Assembly (NCBI GenBank): GCA_002786025.1
Contig: NHNW01000011.1
Coordinates: 310,001-374,000, forward strand
Reading direction: 5' to 3'
Length of the DNA: 64,000 nucleotides
Origin: Zasmidium citrigriseum
Lineage: Eukaryota; Ascomycota; Dothideomycetes; Mycosphaerellales; Mycosphaerellaceae
Both the position numbers and the translations under genes were made by a program. Positions 45,864-56,819 of this stretch are shown piece by piece (positions within the stretch are counted from its first letter, which is position 1; each line of letters opens with the position of its first letter). The notes beneath the pieces were generated by a model. It ran no database searches and was not told the origin of the DNA. It was given only the letters and a program-made list of their open reading frames with translations.

Positions 45864-48046
45864 ATGTCGCCCGACGCCGAAGATGCGTCCCCTTCTCCAG
45901 AGCCTGGCACCGAGCAGGAGTCAGGCACCATGGCAGAAACCAAAGTCGAGCGCGCCTCGTCCGAAGACAAATCCCCCAACGCCCAAGCGGGCTCCTCCAC
46001 CACCCAGCCCTCCAAAAGCAATGCCAAAGATCCTTCACGCCCACGGCGCAAGAAGGCTCGTCGCGCGTGTTTCGCCTGCCAGCGAGCGCATCTCACTTGC
46101 GGTAAGTCCCCCGGCGACAGCTGAGGATCCGGGGCATAGTTTAATAACTAATTGATTGATGAAGGCGACGAACGCCCATGTACTAGATGTATTAAGCGAG
46201 GCTTGCAAGATCAATGCCATGACGGCGTCCGCAAGAAGGCGAAGTACCTCCACGATGCCCCACCCGAGGCGCTCATACCTGGATACGCGCAGAACTACGC
46301 CGCCCTGAACGGCGCCCAAAGCCTGTCGAATGTGCCCGGAGCAGCATCGGTGGGCGCAAACGGACTCTCTGTGTCACAGGCGGGCGCCTTCTATCCCCAA
46401 GCAGCTGCAAGTGGCTTCTCGCCGTATAGCACTGCCGCCCAGCATGGGCAGATGGGCCCGCCAATCATGGACAACAACGGCATGGTCCCCGAATTCACCT
46501 CTGCTCAGACTGTCGACACGCCGACTCAGTATCAATCGAACTCGAGTCAGCAAGTGTCTCCGGCGCAGGAGTTGACCAACACCCTTGACCAAACCACAAC
46601 GATCGGCACCACCGGCAGCCAGTCATTCGACACGCCATACTTCGACCCCAATGACCCATCCCTGTTCAACTTCAACATATCGGATCTGAACTTTGGCAAT
46701 CACTATGGCGCTCTCGAATTTGGCATGCTCGGACACATCTCCTCAGGCGCAGTCAACACCCCTGACATGGATCAGATAGGCCACATGAACAACCATGGCA
46801 GTGTGTCCTATGACAGCGCTGGAGGCTACAACGCTGGCTTTGGCTACAATCAGGGGTTTCCATCATGGCAAAGTGTTCCAAACACCACATCACGGCAAAA
46901 TAGCTCCAACAACTTGTGGACTACGCAGGGCAACGGCTTAGATGCATATGCTATAGGAGAGCAGGCTTCTTCGATAACCGGTGCGAGTCCACATTCACAA
47001 AACCAAGACTTTGCAGGATATCAATCAGCTAATACCTCCCCGGAGACCCAATTTGCCCAACCCGATCAGAGCCAACATTCCGATTTGCTTCGCCAAAGCT
47101 TGTCCCAAGGACAGCGCAAACCGCCTTTTCCTGGTGATCCCCACTGGGACACCAAGAAGGGGAGGAGGAACACGTCCGAGATCTACTCGGCCGTCCAAGC
47201 GCCGTACTCGTACACGCAAGGCTTCCATGCACTGACGGCATTTTTGCAGAAGCGATACCCCTCTAAGAAAGTGCTTCGCATCGCAAAAGCCCTCGCCACG
47301 ATCCGACCATCGTTCATTTCGTGCAATCAGAATTTGAATCACGATGATCTGATTTTCATGGAGAAAGTCTTCCAACGGACTTTGTTCGAGTATGAGGGCT
47401 TCATTGGCCACTTCGGAACACCGACGATCATTTGTCGACGCACTGGCGAGATCGCTGCTGTTAGCAAGGAGTTTTGTCTGGTCACAGGCTGGCGAAAGGA
47501 CGTCCTGCTCGGCAAAGAGCCCAACCTGAACGTCAACACTGGCGGCGGCACTACATCGGGGACTCAAACCGGTACCAGCTCTAGGGGAGCGGCTACCCCG
47601 AGGATCCCCAATCTAGAAGTCGACCCAGCACGACCGCAGCCTGTATTCCTTGCGGAAATCATGGACGAAGACAGCGTCGTTCAGTTCTACGAAGACTTCG
47701 CAGAGCTTGCGTTTGGCGCATCACGAACTTCAATCATCGGCGCTCCATGCGATCTACTCAAATACCGAACCAAAGACGACCCTGGCTGGGGATCTAACGA
47801 CCACCTCGACGAAGATGGCCAGCGTGTGAAGAAGACGGGCGAAGTCAAGAGCGAGCCCCTGCTTCAAGGTGAAGCTGGCATGAATGCCCTCGGCGAGCGA
47901 GACGGCCGGGTAAAGTGTCAAATGTGCTGGATGGTGAAGCCAGACACATTTGACATTCCCATGATGATCGTCATGAACGTAAGTCCTCCACATGTACCTC
48001 AACCTTACTAGTCGCTGACACTGCACAGTTCCTCCCTGAGATTTGA
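45864..48046 (+). CDS. acuK: Zn(II)2Cys6 activator of gluconeogenesis, AcuK/Ert1
   Basis: Nuclear transcription activator of PEP carboxykinase and other gluconeogenic genes. 689 aa; exons 45864-46101, 46165-47978, 48029-48046 (introns 63 and 50 bp). The zinc cluster is [12 protein letters not shown], then [17 protein letters not shown], with the first intron between its two halves. A Gln/Asn/Ser-rich middle is followed by a PAS-like domain ([19 protein letters not shown], then [10 protein letters not shown]) and the typical AcuK end [18 protein letters not shown] with a last exon coding only FLPEI. The start at 45864 is the first ATG in frame; GTG codons upstream were ignored. AcuK works with AcuM in Aspergillus. 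Its expected target, PEP carboxykinase, lies 28 kb away in this window. Confidence 0.93.
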
Positions 48047-48477
48047 AAGTGACACGGATAAAACATCGGTAATACTGGGCGGCTACGAAAGGACTCGACC
48101 ACGACATGTGGATTGCATTGCATTGTCAGCCGTCTGGAACGGTAGCAAATAGACTAGGGAGGCAACATGGTTTCTTGGGGCGTTCGACGGCACGGCGGCG
48201 ATCACGATGACCTGTATGCAAAAGCGGCATACGGCTGTGGATGGCTTCATTTATGTCTTAGTTTGACAGACCGGCATTGCCCTGTCTCTAACAATTAATA
48301 CTTGAGCACTTTCAACCAATGGAGCCCCTAGTAGGCCCCCTACGCTCGTAAGCATCACGTGCGGTTCGCTTAGCAAGGTGAGGTCAAGTGAAGCTAAATC
48401 GGCGCCGCAGCGATAGATGAATCATTGCGCAACCCACCACGCCAACATGCACACCTCCAACACTCGACTCTGCCATC
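48047..48477. other. Intergenic region, acuK to FMN1
   Basis: No protein-like frame; presumably the acuK 3' UTR and FMN1 promoter. Confidence 0.45.
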
Positions 48478-49591
48478 ATGCGACCAGACGGCCCTCGAGA
48501 TACGGTCGCTGGACCTGAAGACGGCCCCCAACCGCCGTTTCCCCTGCGGCTCAATGGCAAAGTGATCAAAGGATTTGGACGAGGCAGCTCGGAGGTGAGT
48601 TGGTTGCTGATTCAAAAGATGACACTATCTCTCCGGCTTCCACTTCCAAACCCCTTCTTCCACGACACCGCACCTGCAGCCCTGGCATGAGATGTCAGGG
48701 AGACAGACAGCATGGTTACATTGCACAATACACGTTGCGGACACAGCGCAAGGGCGCGTTCGCACTGGCTAAACATGGGCCCTTTTTCCATTTTCTGCTG
48801 TCAGCCGCTGTCATCCTGTGCCCTTCCGCCGGGACCTGGAGGACAACGTGTCTGTCACGTTGGTCCCACGGCAGTAAGGAGGGTTGGCTGCCTTCCTGCC
48901 CAGAAGCACGTTGTGGTGGATGGCGATCCCTGGCCTTGATTCTTGTCGAGCAGCAGTCAGCAGGCCAGCGACACCGCAGCACCGCACAGCTTCCTTTGAT
49001 GTTTCATGAATACGCTCGCTGACATTTCTCTTGTGAACCCAATAGCTCGGGATACCTACTGCAAACATCCCTCTCTCCGGACTATCCGTCGGCGGGCACG
49101 AGGACGTCGAGTCTGGCGTCTACTTTGGCTGGGCCGGGCTCTCGCCCTCCAAGGCCACCCATCAGCATCCGCCCGGCACCGAGTCGAAGTACAAGCACAT
49201 GGCGCTGAGAGTGTACGAGGCACTGAATGCGGTGTTGTTCGGGACGATCAAAGAGGAAGAGCAGAAGAACAGCTGGACGAAGGATCTGGGTGCTGTATAT
49301 CCAATGGTCATGTCGATTGGCTGGAATCCGTTTTACAAGAACACTGTTCGAAGTGTGGAAGTGCACATCATGCATCACTTCGAGACGGACTTTTACGGCA
49401 GCCACATGAACCTGGATATCCTGGGCTTCATCCGGCCTGAGTACGACTACGTGAGCAAGGAGAGCTTGATTGAGGACATCAAGACGGATATTGATGTTGC
49501 TGGGCGGAGTCTGGCACGGCCAGCCTATGCCAAGTTCATCAAGGATCCATATTTGCTGGACTTCAAAGATAAAGATGAGATTGCTAGCTAG
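48478..49591 (+). CDS. FMN1: Riboflavin kinase
   Basis: Phosphorylates riboflavin to FMN with ATP. 220 aa in two exons, 48478-48594 and 49046-49591. Exon 1 gives [20 protein letters not shown] and exon 2 continues [10 protein letters not shown], which holds the PTAN motif binding ATP and flavin. Later motifs are [15 protein letters not shown], the catalytic-region VEVHIMHHF, and [20 protein letters not shown]. The length agrees with fungal Fmn1. The 451-bp intron sits just before the PTAN motif and is far longer than other introns here. FMN made by this enzyme is the cofactor expected for the flavoprotein at the left edge. Confidence 0.95.
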
Positions 49592-49707
49592 AGGCAGAGC
49601 ATTCGTGTTCTGTGCTACAGCAAAGCCGAGCTGCTGGTGGTCGTACAATCATACAAAGTTCGTTCTCAGCCGTTTCTGTGCTCCCAGTTCCTTGAGATAT
49701 CTCGCAA

Positions 49708-50107
49708 CTACGCGCCGCCTTCACGCTTGGCGTACCTGGTAAAACAGTCAGCACGGCGCTCTATCATACCTGATACCGAAGGTTGGTCGAACTCACTCTT
49801 CTTCGATCCGCTCCTCGTACTCCCGGTCTCGCTTCGCCTGTTCCTCATCGCTCACGTCCTCGATCCTGCGGCTACCAGAGTCGCCGCCTGGCCCGCTCAA
49901 CAACTCCCGGCCTTGAGAGTCGTATCTCCGAGTCTCCTGGACAATGGGCTGGCCCATGTTCTGACTTGCTGACTTGACAGTCGTTCCGGAGTTGTCGCTG
50001 TAGGTCTGGTGCATTGAGCGTTGGCCACTCGTTTGGCCATCGCTGTTGGTGCTGGAGCTTGAGAAGCTGAAGCTGGTGGAGGATGAGAAGGTCTGGTTGG
50101 ACGACAT
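49708..50107 (-). CDS. Small conserved Ser/Gly-rich protein, unknown function
   Basis: 112 aa in two exons, 49797-50107 and 49708-49735, intron 61 bp. Ser/Thr-rich N-terminus (MSSNQTFSSSTSFSFSSSS), then ETRRYDSQGRELL, SRRIEDVSDEEQ, and an acidic helix ending EERIEEEYAKREGGA. I recall the ETRRYD and RRIEDV elements and the YAKREGGA end from uncharacterised proteins of filamentous ascomycetes; no function is known to me. The second exon codes only nine residues and the splice restores the family C-terminus. Convergent with FMN1, 116 bp between stops. The frame is open upstream to 50407, but 50107 matches the family start. Confidence 0.75.
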
Positions 50108-50555
50108 GTTGTTCTGTCTCGAAGGTTGTTCAAGGTTGGTGTTGTTTGAAAGATCAATGCCACAGGCCTTGATTTTATGTTTGCGGGCCAGCTTGAGCTC
50201 GTGACAATGACGCAGGTCGAAGATCACCAGTGGCGTCGAGATTGTGGCGGTGCAGCGACTCCAACATGCTCTTTGTCTTCCTTTGCGATTCGGCCTGGTT
50301 CTGCTTCTACTAGCTTCCAATTCATGTATTGACTCTCTCGCGGCGTCGCATTGTCCGGTGGCGATGAGGTTCGCAGGCATGAGCTTCGCAGTCCTCACAA
50401 TGCTCAATGGTAAGCGCAGCGGCGATTGACGAGGACCGATGGTACGGCTTCCTCTTTAGTAGCTACATCCATCTCTCATCTCTTCGACATTCCTCATCGT
50501 GCGGCTGGATCGTACTCACGTATCTCTATCTATACAGCTCACAAGCAGGGAAAGC
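50108..50555. other. Divergent promoter region
   Basis: Between the divergent 112-aa protein and RGG-protein genes. A short C/T-rich leader with a CAG at 50517-50519 precedes the RGG gene, so a leader intron is possible. Confidence 0.4.
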
Positions 50556-51707
50556 ATGAATAAATCTATGTGGGCGGACCCGGCTCCTGAGCCAGAGCCC
50601 ACACGCGACACCGAGCAAAACAACCCTCAAACCGTCGAACCTCAAATAGAAACCGTCTCTGAACCTCCTGCGACCTCAGGATTATCTGGCGACGCTTCAA
50701 ATTTCGAGCCAGATCTGAGCGCGCCGCCTCCTGACGGCTCTACAGCGGACCTCTTCGCCCAGACCGGCGCACAGCAAGATGATCTGTTCGACGATGTTGT
50801 GCCCATGGAATCCATGCGTATCCGTTCCGACGATGATCTTTTCAGTGACGACTTTACCCCCGCGCCTCAACCCGTAGTAGAGCGATCGAAACCACAGCCC
50901 GCGCAAGCAGGCGATGCACCAAGAGGAAGAGGGCGTGGACGAGGCAGAGGTGAAGGACGTGGCAATCAAGGTCGGGGCGGCGCACAAAGAGGTGGTCGAG
51001 GAGGGAGCGAAGCGCAGAGAGGCGAACGCGAATCTCAAGCACAGGCTCAAGTGCAAGGTGCAGCACCTGACAATGCGCCGACTGGGCCCCGAAAAGAGAC
51101 TGTTCAGGCCGTGCGAGGCGATCGACAAGCTACAGGTGGTGTGCGCAAGCCCAAGCTCACAGAAGAGGAGCTCGCAGAGAAGATGGCGAGAATTCAGATC
51201 AAGAACGCATCTCTGACGGCAGCTCATGCACGGGCTGAAGCAGACGCAGCCTCGTTCGCGGAGAGGGAGCAGCAGGCTAAGCAGGTCGCAAAGCAGAGAG
51301 AAAAGGAGGAGCGCAGGGACAGGCAACAGATGATGGGCGAGCGGGAGAAGAATAGAATGCGGAAGCTCAAAGCCATGGAGGGAAGAGAATGGGATGCTGA
51401 GAAGCGTGAGGATGACTTCAGCAGAGGCGGTCGTTTCGACAAGAAGGGAGGGTTCGCTGGTGATCAAGACGACTATACCGATGGCCGAGAGTATCTCTAC
51501 CGCGAACCGAGACAGGGCGAGAGAGGGAGAGGCGGTGGACGGGGAGGTCGTGGAGGAAGATCTTCTGAAGCCACTGTTCCTAGACAGGAAGACTTCCCTG
51601 CGTTACCTGCTTCTTCGAAGCCCAGTGCCTCGACATCTCAGCCATCGGAAGCAATCTCGAACCAGCCATCTGGGAAGTCGTGGGCAGATCAAGTCGAGGC
51701 TGCCTAG
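50556..51707 (+). CDS. RGG-repeat coiled-coil protein, probable RNA-binding
   Basis: 383 aa, no intron. An acidic Pro/Glu-rich start (MWADPAPEPEP) is followed by an Arg/Gly block (about residues 128-160: RGRGRGRG, then GRGGAQRGGRGG), a charged coiled coil of about 100 residues (LTEEELAEKMARIQIKNAS onward), a second RGG block near residue 330, and a C-terminal QEDFPALPASS and GKSWADQVE. RGG blocks are arginine-methylation and RNA-binding elements, and the composition recalls Stm1/SERBP1-like ribosome-associated proteins, but I do not assign a family. The ATG at 50556 is the first in frame; 50568 is an alternative. Confidence 0.8.
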   Translation: MNKSMWADPAPEPEPTRDTEQNNPQTVEPQIETVSEPPATSGLSGDASNFEPDLSAPPPDGSTADLFAQTGAQQDDLFDDVVPMESMRIRSDDDLFSDDFTPAPQPVVERSKPQPAQAGDAPRGRGRGRGRGEGRGNQGRGGAQRGGRGGSEAQRGERESQAQAQVQGAAPDNAPTGPRKETVQAVRGDRQATGGVRKPKLTEEELAEKMARIQIKNASLTAAHARAEADAASFAEREQQAKQVAKQREKEERRDRQQMMGEREKNRMRKLKAMEGREWDAEKREDDFSRGGRFDKKGGFAGDQDDYTDGREYLYREPRQGERGRGGGRGGRGGRSSEATVPRQEDFPALPASSKPSASTSQPSEAISNQPSGKSWADQVEAA

Positions 51708-52138
51708 GCGACTCTCGAATCCATTCAGCCTAGGACAGACCAAGTTGGTTAAGATCTCAGACTACATTGGTTAGCAGGGCTACAGAAGACGTGCTATCAC
51801 GATCGTTCAGCTCTCAAAAGTACCTTCATTTCGATGCATCCACCGCGTATCAATGTGCCAATTCTGGACCTTGGGGAGAGCTGTTGGCCTCCGAGAGCTC
51901 CAGCTCCACAATGCCATTGGAGCTGTCCCGCTTTTGCATCGACTAAATAGAGGCAAGTTGGATGACTCCCGTCGGAAAGCCCTTCCTTTTACTGTATACT
52001 GATCTCGTGCACAGTTTTTGCCTACCTGTATATCTCTTGTATCCCGTCCATTCACTCAAGACTTACTCTTAATCGCCATCTTCTGACAATAACTCATCGT
52101 TTTTGGTTCGCCACCTGACCTCTCCATCATCACTCACA
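51708..52138. other. Intergenic region, RGG gene to SDR gene
   Basis: No protein-like frame. Confidence 0.45.
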
Positions 52139-53120
52139 ATGTCTCTCGATTTCGGGCTCAAAGATGTTCATGTCTTGATCACTGGAGCGGCGGGTGGTAT
52201 TGGCCTTGAGACTGTTCATACCTTCCGAAAGTTGGGAGCTCGCGTTACTGCACATTACAACAGAAACATTGGAGAGCTCGCCAGCTTGAAAGATGTTGTT
52301 GCCGTGCAAGCAGATGTCCGAGAGGAGAAAGCCGTGAAGAAATTGATGAATGAGGCTGCCGAGAAGAATGGAGGCCCTGTCAGTGTTTTGGTCGTGGTGA
52401 GTCTTCGAATGTCAGTGCGTAGCATCCATTTCTGACGAAAGGATTAGAATCATGGAATATGGCCAGAAAATAACACGTGAGTCTTTGAGTCTCAGATACG
52501 CATGACCAAGATGACAGACTGATCAAGAATGCATGTGACAGACACATAGCAGACATGTCCCTCTCCCAATGGTCCAACACTATCGCCACAGATTTAACAG
52601 GTCCCTTTCTCCTCTGCAAGCATTACCTTGCCGCACTACGCACTGCCTCCGACACTGTCAAAGACGCCGCCAGTATCATCTTCATTGGTTCAACAGCCGG
52701 TAAATTCGGAGAGGCCAACCATGGAGACTACGCTGCTGCCAAATCTGCTCTGATGTACGGTTTGACGCCGACTCTCAAGAACGAGATCGTGTCCATCGCA
52801 CCGAGGGGCAGAGTCAATAGTGTCAATCCAGGCTGGGTCGCCACACCCCTGGCTGAAGGCACGTTGAAGGACAAGGCGTTTGTGGAGAGGGCTTTGGCGA
52901 CGACGCCTTTGCAGAAGGTGGGACGACCGGAGGATGTTGCTAGACAGGTTGCGGTCCTGGCGAGTCCGCTTCTGAGTGGACATGTCAATGGTGTCAATCT
53001 GCAAGTTGGTGAGTGTCGAAGCTGTTGAACCTCCTTTCGAGAAATCGTAAGCCAATGCTGACTCGTTGAGTAGATGGTGGAATGGAAGGCAGGCTGCTCT
53101 TCCCACCCAGCCATCAGTGA
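52139..53120 (+). CDS. Short-chain dehydrogenase/reductase (SDR)
   Basis: Classical NAD(P)-dependent oxidoreductase of 266 aa in four exons: 52139-52396, 52448-52476, 52542-53008, 53074-53120 (introns 51, 65 and 65 bp). The cofactor motif is TGAAGGIGLE, the NNAG position reads NHG, and the active site has Ser in IFIGSTAG with Tyr and Lys in YAAAK. NPGWVATPL is the usual post-catalytic loop and DGGME the usual SDR ending. The second exon is 29 nt. The Arg in HYNRN after the second beta strand may indicate NADP preference. The substrate is unknown. Confidence 0.9.
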
Positions 53121-53496
53121 TGCCATTGAGCTGATCGATGCCAGGAGAGCTCGAGTACATGGACTTCTCTCCGTTCTGCAGGGCGAATGGATAGCCTCAT
53201 TCGAATGAAAGGTCGCACTGTCCAAGCTGCGTTCAGTGAGATTCGAGATGCGACCCAGCGAGTATACGGCGCCCGGTGCGAGAATGAAGACGTTGATGAG
53301 GCAGCGACGCATTCGCCGGCAGTATCCAGGTGTCCAGCACGACTCCAACGATCTCGACACGCATCCAATTCAAAGCCCGGCCCCCAAAATCCCAACTTTC
53401 ACTTCCCACCACGCTAAGTCCGGCAAAACCACGGCCCAAATTTCCACCTACATAAACAAAAACAATTGGCCCTTCCACCAAGAAATGACTTGCGCT

Positions 53497-53507
53497 TGGT
53501 CTAGTGG
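53497..53507 (+). other. tRNA A-box-like sequence, probable tRNA relic
   Basis: TGGTCTAGTGG matches the internal A box of tRNA genes, and its surroundings (GCTTGGTCTAGTGGTCA) resemble the 5' half of a fungal tRNA-Glu. No proper anticodon stem, T arm or closing acceptor strand follows, so I do not call a tRNA. Confidence 0.3.
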
Positions 53508-53793
53508 TCACCGCGGCTTTCCCAGGGATTTGACTGACTCGATAATTCCGCAGTGCCTGAGTATCCTCCGCACTGAATCAAAAAGAAAAACCTTCCAACC
53601 CGCGGTGCCACCAGGTCGACCACAATGGGTGCGCTGTATAAACCTTCTCAAAGTAGGGGCAGCGGTAATTTAGAGGTTTCCCTTCTCCTAAGGACACAAA
53701 GTTCGAGGAGTTACGTTTTTGCTGTTTTTTTTCGATGTCTTCTTTTGTCTTTTGGAGGAATGAAGGGCCGATGCTGTTTGATTCTTTCGTTGG

Positions 53794-53821
53794 AAACGAT
53801 GGGTTCGAATCGACATCGTTT
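53794..53821. repeat. Inverted repeat, 8-bp arms, TTCGAA loop
   Basis: AAACGATG at 53794-53801 pairs with CATCGTTT at 53814-53821 around a 12-nt loop containing GTTCGAATC, a B-box-like sequence on the plus strand. CGATGTC at 53733-53739 can also pair with GACATCG at 53812-53818, giving an alternative long-range fold. Confidence 0.6.
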
Positions 53822-53848
53822 TGCATCGTTTGTGCATGAATTTTGCGT

Positions 53849-53887
53849 GCGAGGTGACATAGCATGGATTCGAACTCGTCACCTCGC
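53849..53887. repeat. Perfect 10-bp inverted repeat, TTCGAA loop
   Basis: GCGAGGTGAC at 53849-53858 and GTCACCTCGC at 53878-53887 are perfect inverted copies with a 19-nt spacer. The spacer contains ATTCGAAC, whose minus-strand reading GTTCGAAT is B-box-like. The stem is GC-rich and should be stable as a cruciform or RNA hairpin. Confidence 0.7.
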
Positions 53888-54353
53888 CTGCAACCATATT
53901 CCCTCTCACGCGCGCTGAGCTCCTAACACTCATGCCCCCTGCGCCAGCGACAGAAGTGTCTTTTGGCCCAGGCAGTCCCACTTCGATCATCGAAGCATAT
54001 CTATCTCGGACGGCAACACTCTTGCCTGTTCAAGCTTTCCACTGTGCCTTCCGAGTCCTGATATGCTCCTTCTGACATCGCAAGTCAGCGTAGGAATTGA
54101 AGTCTGGCCAGACGACGAGCTTGCTCCTTTGACACATGCTCTCGAGGTAAATGAAACCTGAGATTTGATTAAATCTGAGGATTTTGAAGTTCGTCGTGAC
54201 TGCCTTGTTTGTTGAAGCTGGCTTGTCCGCTCCTTCCTTTCTTGAGCACACCAGCCCAAACAACTTCGGCAGGTCAACTCCTCCGCCCCAACAACAACAA
54301 CATTTCCACCGCACCACCCGACGGCAAGAAGTCGCACGCACCGTGTCGCCTCA

Positions 54354-55846
54354 ATGTCAGGCAGCGACGCAAACCTGCCGCCGCCACCCAGGCCAGGCAT
54401 AGGTTGGCGCACAAAAGACGTCGTTTGCGGCAGCTGCGCAGGTCGAAGATGGACCGATGTAAGAATGAGCTATGTGTGCGACAATCAATGCAGGCAAAGG
54501 CTAACTTCGAGCATTGTGACAAGTCGAGTTCCGAGAGATGCACCAACTGCAAGTGCTACGGCGGCACATGCGATTGCCACGTGCTAGAAAACAAGAGCTG
54601 GATGGAGATTTTGCTTCAGCATGCCATAGAGAGTCTTCAACGACGCAGCAACCCAAGACTGCTGGATCCAAAGGAACGAGTTATCAAGCTGCCATCAGGA
54701 AAGGCACTGGACGACCTCGTGACTCGCAATCCTCCGCCACCGCTTCCTGCTGCGATTCAGAGGGACGCCTTTCGCGCATTTGGTGTTCGGAAGCCAACAG
54801 TGGTCGAGCTCATGGACGTCAAGCTCAAGCCGGAAGACCTTCTTCCGCAGTCCTCGTCGTCCGCCAGTGCCAGCCTCCATGGTCCATCAGCTTTGGGCTC
54901 GAACATGGCAGCTGGACCTGCTCTGCTGCAAGGACAGACTTCAGTGGTTATTCAAGCTTCTGTTACTCGACCAGGCCAGCAGCCAGTAGTGTACACCCAG
55001 CAGTACTTCTACGGCCCTGGAACCCAGATTCCCAACCTGCTCACGCCGGAACAATTCTTCGCACAGCAGCGTGTCCACATGGGCGGAGCGCCACTTCTCG
55101 AACCGCCTCCAGGTGACAAGGCGCGACTTCCGCCTTCAGGTCCACGGAATCAACAGCCACAAGGACATGATGGCATTCATCAGGCGCCTCCAGGCTGCGT
55201 GTCGCGCCAATACGTCCAGCCACCGTCTCAGTACGGTGGTCTGAATCCAGTTCGAGGGACCGCACATGGTCAGAGGGTGGCCCCAGTGGTACCAACGCAC
55301 CCAGCACACAAGATGATGCTCCCATCTTCAGGCCAACGTCAAGTGCAACAGCCTCGGGGACAAGGCAACGTTAATCAAGGTCCTCCAGGTCGCCAACAGC
55401 GTCCGTACGCCCAGCCACCCGACCAGTACGGCAGGCTGAGCCCTGTTCATGGCGAATTGTCCAGTGGTCAGCAGGTGGACACTGACCACGCTGCGGCGCC
55501 TGAGGCTATGCCTCGCGCCGATGGTACTCAGACTGCTCGAGGTCTGAAGAGGAAGTTGGAGGTGAAAGACGAGCCCGAAATGAATGTCGCAAATATTAGG
55601 TCTATCCCTCAGCAGGGCCGGTCACGGGCCAGTATTGATCATGCCAACGAGCAGGAAGAGAAGGATACAAACAAGGTGCCGACCGCAGCCTTGGATTCTC
55701 CAACGAACGATGCGGACTCTGGCAGGGCCGTGGAGCAAGAGCTTGACATGCCGCCCACCAGTCTCGAGACGAACGAGCAGTCCGACTATCTGTTCCCGCT
55801 CGATCCTCGTCCAAATAAGCGAAGACGCGATGGTTCCAATGCTTGA
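54354..55846 (+). CDS. Cys-rich N-terminus, Pro/Gln-rich protein of unknown function
   Basis: I do not recognise this gene. The frame is certain from about 54500 to the stop at 55846. It gives a short Cys cluster (HCDKSSSERCTNCKC, then GTCDCHV), a helical stretch WMEILLQHAIESLQ, a long Pro/Gln/Gly-rich middle with two similar repeats (QPPSQYGGLNPV and QPPDQYGRLSPV, about 200 nt apart), and a basic end KRRRD that may be a nuclear signal. For the start I prefer an exon 54354-54458 (MSGSDANLPPPPRP, then VVCGSCAGRRWTD) joined to 54500 through a 41-bp intron; this adds a CGSC pair and so a plausible zinc ribbon. The alternative is an unspliced start at 54449. A DNA- or protein-binding role is only suggested by composition. 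Confidence 0.55.
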
Positions 55847-56819
55847 GGAGGCTAATGTCAGCAGGTCGAGCTACTTTCGACGAGCATGACATGGCTACCG
55901 GGCAATGTTCATGCTCGAGAAGAAGAGCTCGGCTTGCAATGCCCCCTCAAGCATGTTGTTTTTCTCTCTTCGCTTTCCTGCTTTTGCTGCTCCCGAGGCC
56001 ACAGGCCTCGGTGTGCATTCATGGTGCTTCTTCTTCTGCGGCTCGGATCTTGGGTCTGTGGCGGCAAAGTCATACTGTTTCAGCGTTCAGCGCTAAGCGG
56101 TCCTTTGCAAGAGCAGGAAGGAGTATATGGCTTGCAAAACGTTTTCTGTGTACATGGTGGACTGGCTAGGTGTGTTCGGATTCAGAATGGGCGCTAATAG
56201 TCTGGATGGCAGGCAACTTGCTCGTAATGTAATACGAAGAGACAAGGAGGTATCGAAGTTTCAATGATTGTTCAAATGATGTTTCTCTCCTTGTGGCAGA
56301 CCGAACATACGGCCGCGAGCAGTGCTCTCGTAAAACGAAAGTACGACGTGAAGTCGGAGACCAAGCTTGGCTGCTGGAACAGGGGCCAAAAGTATATTCC
56401 TTCTTTTTAACAATAGACCTGTTCAGTTTGGACAGCAAACGCTCAGATCGATTGCGTTTAACAGACCGAGACTGTACAAAACTGACCGAAGTCACAAACA
56501 TATCGGCCTGTTGAAGAAGGAAGAACTTGAACACCGCAGTCAAGAACAAACGATCCAGACCCCTGGCCAGATGATGGCATCGGGGCTCGGCGCAGCCAAC
56601 AAACCCTCGGTAGAATCACGCGCTGGACCGCGAAGCGTCCTCGCAGTGCTCACACCTTCGACGCAGACTTCTGTACACATCCAAAACAAAGTCTGAGCAG
56701 TTTCCCGCCCTTGCCAACAATGGATTCATCCCTTCTCGCAACTTCAGCTTCGAACAAAGACTCTTCTCAACACAAACTTCGAGTTTCCGATCCCGATTGA
56801 AGAAGTATTGTGCGACAAC
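55847..56819. other. Intergenic region upstream of panB
   Basis: About 1 kb with no protein-like frame on either strand. Confidence 0.45.

Larger units (their letters stand above)
53121..54353. other. Non-coding region with inverted repeats
   Basis: About 1.2 kb without a confident gene. It holds a tRNA-like A-box segment near 53490-53530 and two hairpin-forming inverted repeats (53794-53821 and 53849-53887), each with TTCGAA in its loop. T-runs at 53722-53732 precede them. Confidence 0.5.

Noticed and set aside
49082..49648. 188-codon antisense frame over FMN1
   Set aside because: Mirror of a well-conserved riboflavin kinase exon.
53733..53818. 86-nt element with 7-bp closing stem and TTCGAAT, tRNA-like
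   Set aside because: No A box in place, no T-stem (only one base between loop and acceptor strand) and no anticodon arm, so not a functional tRNA.
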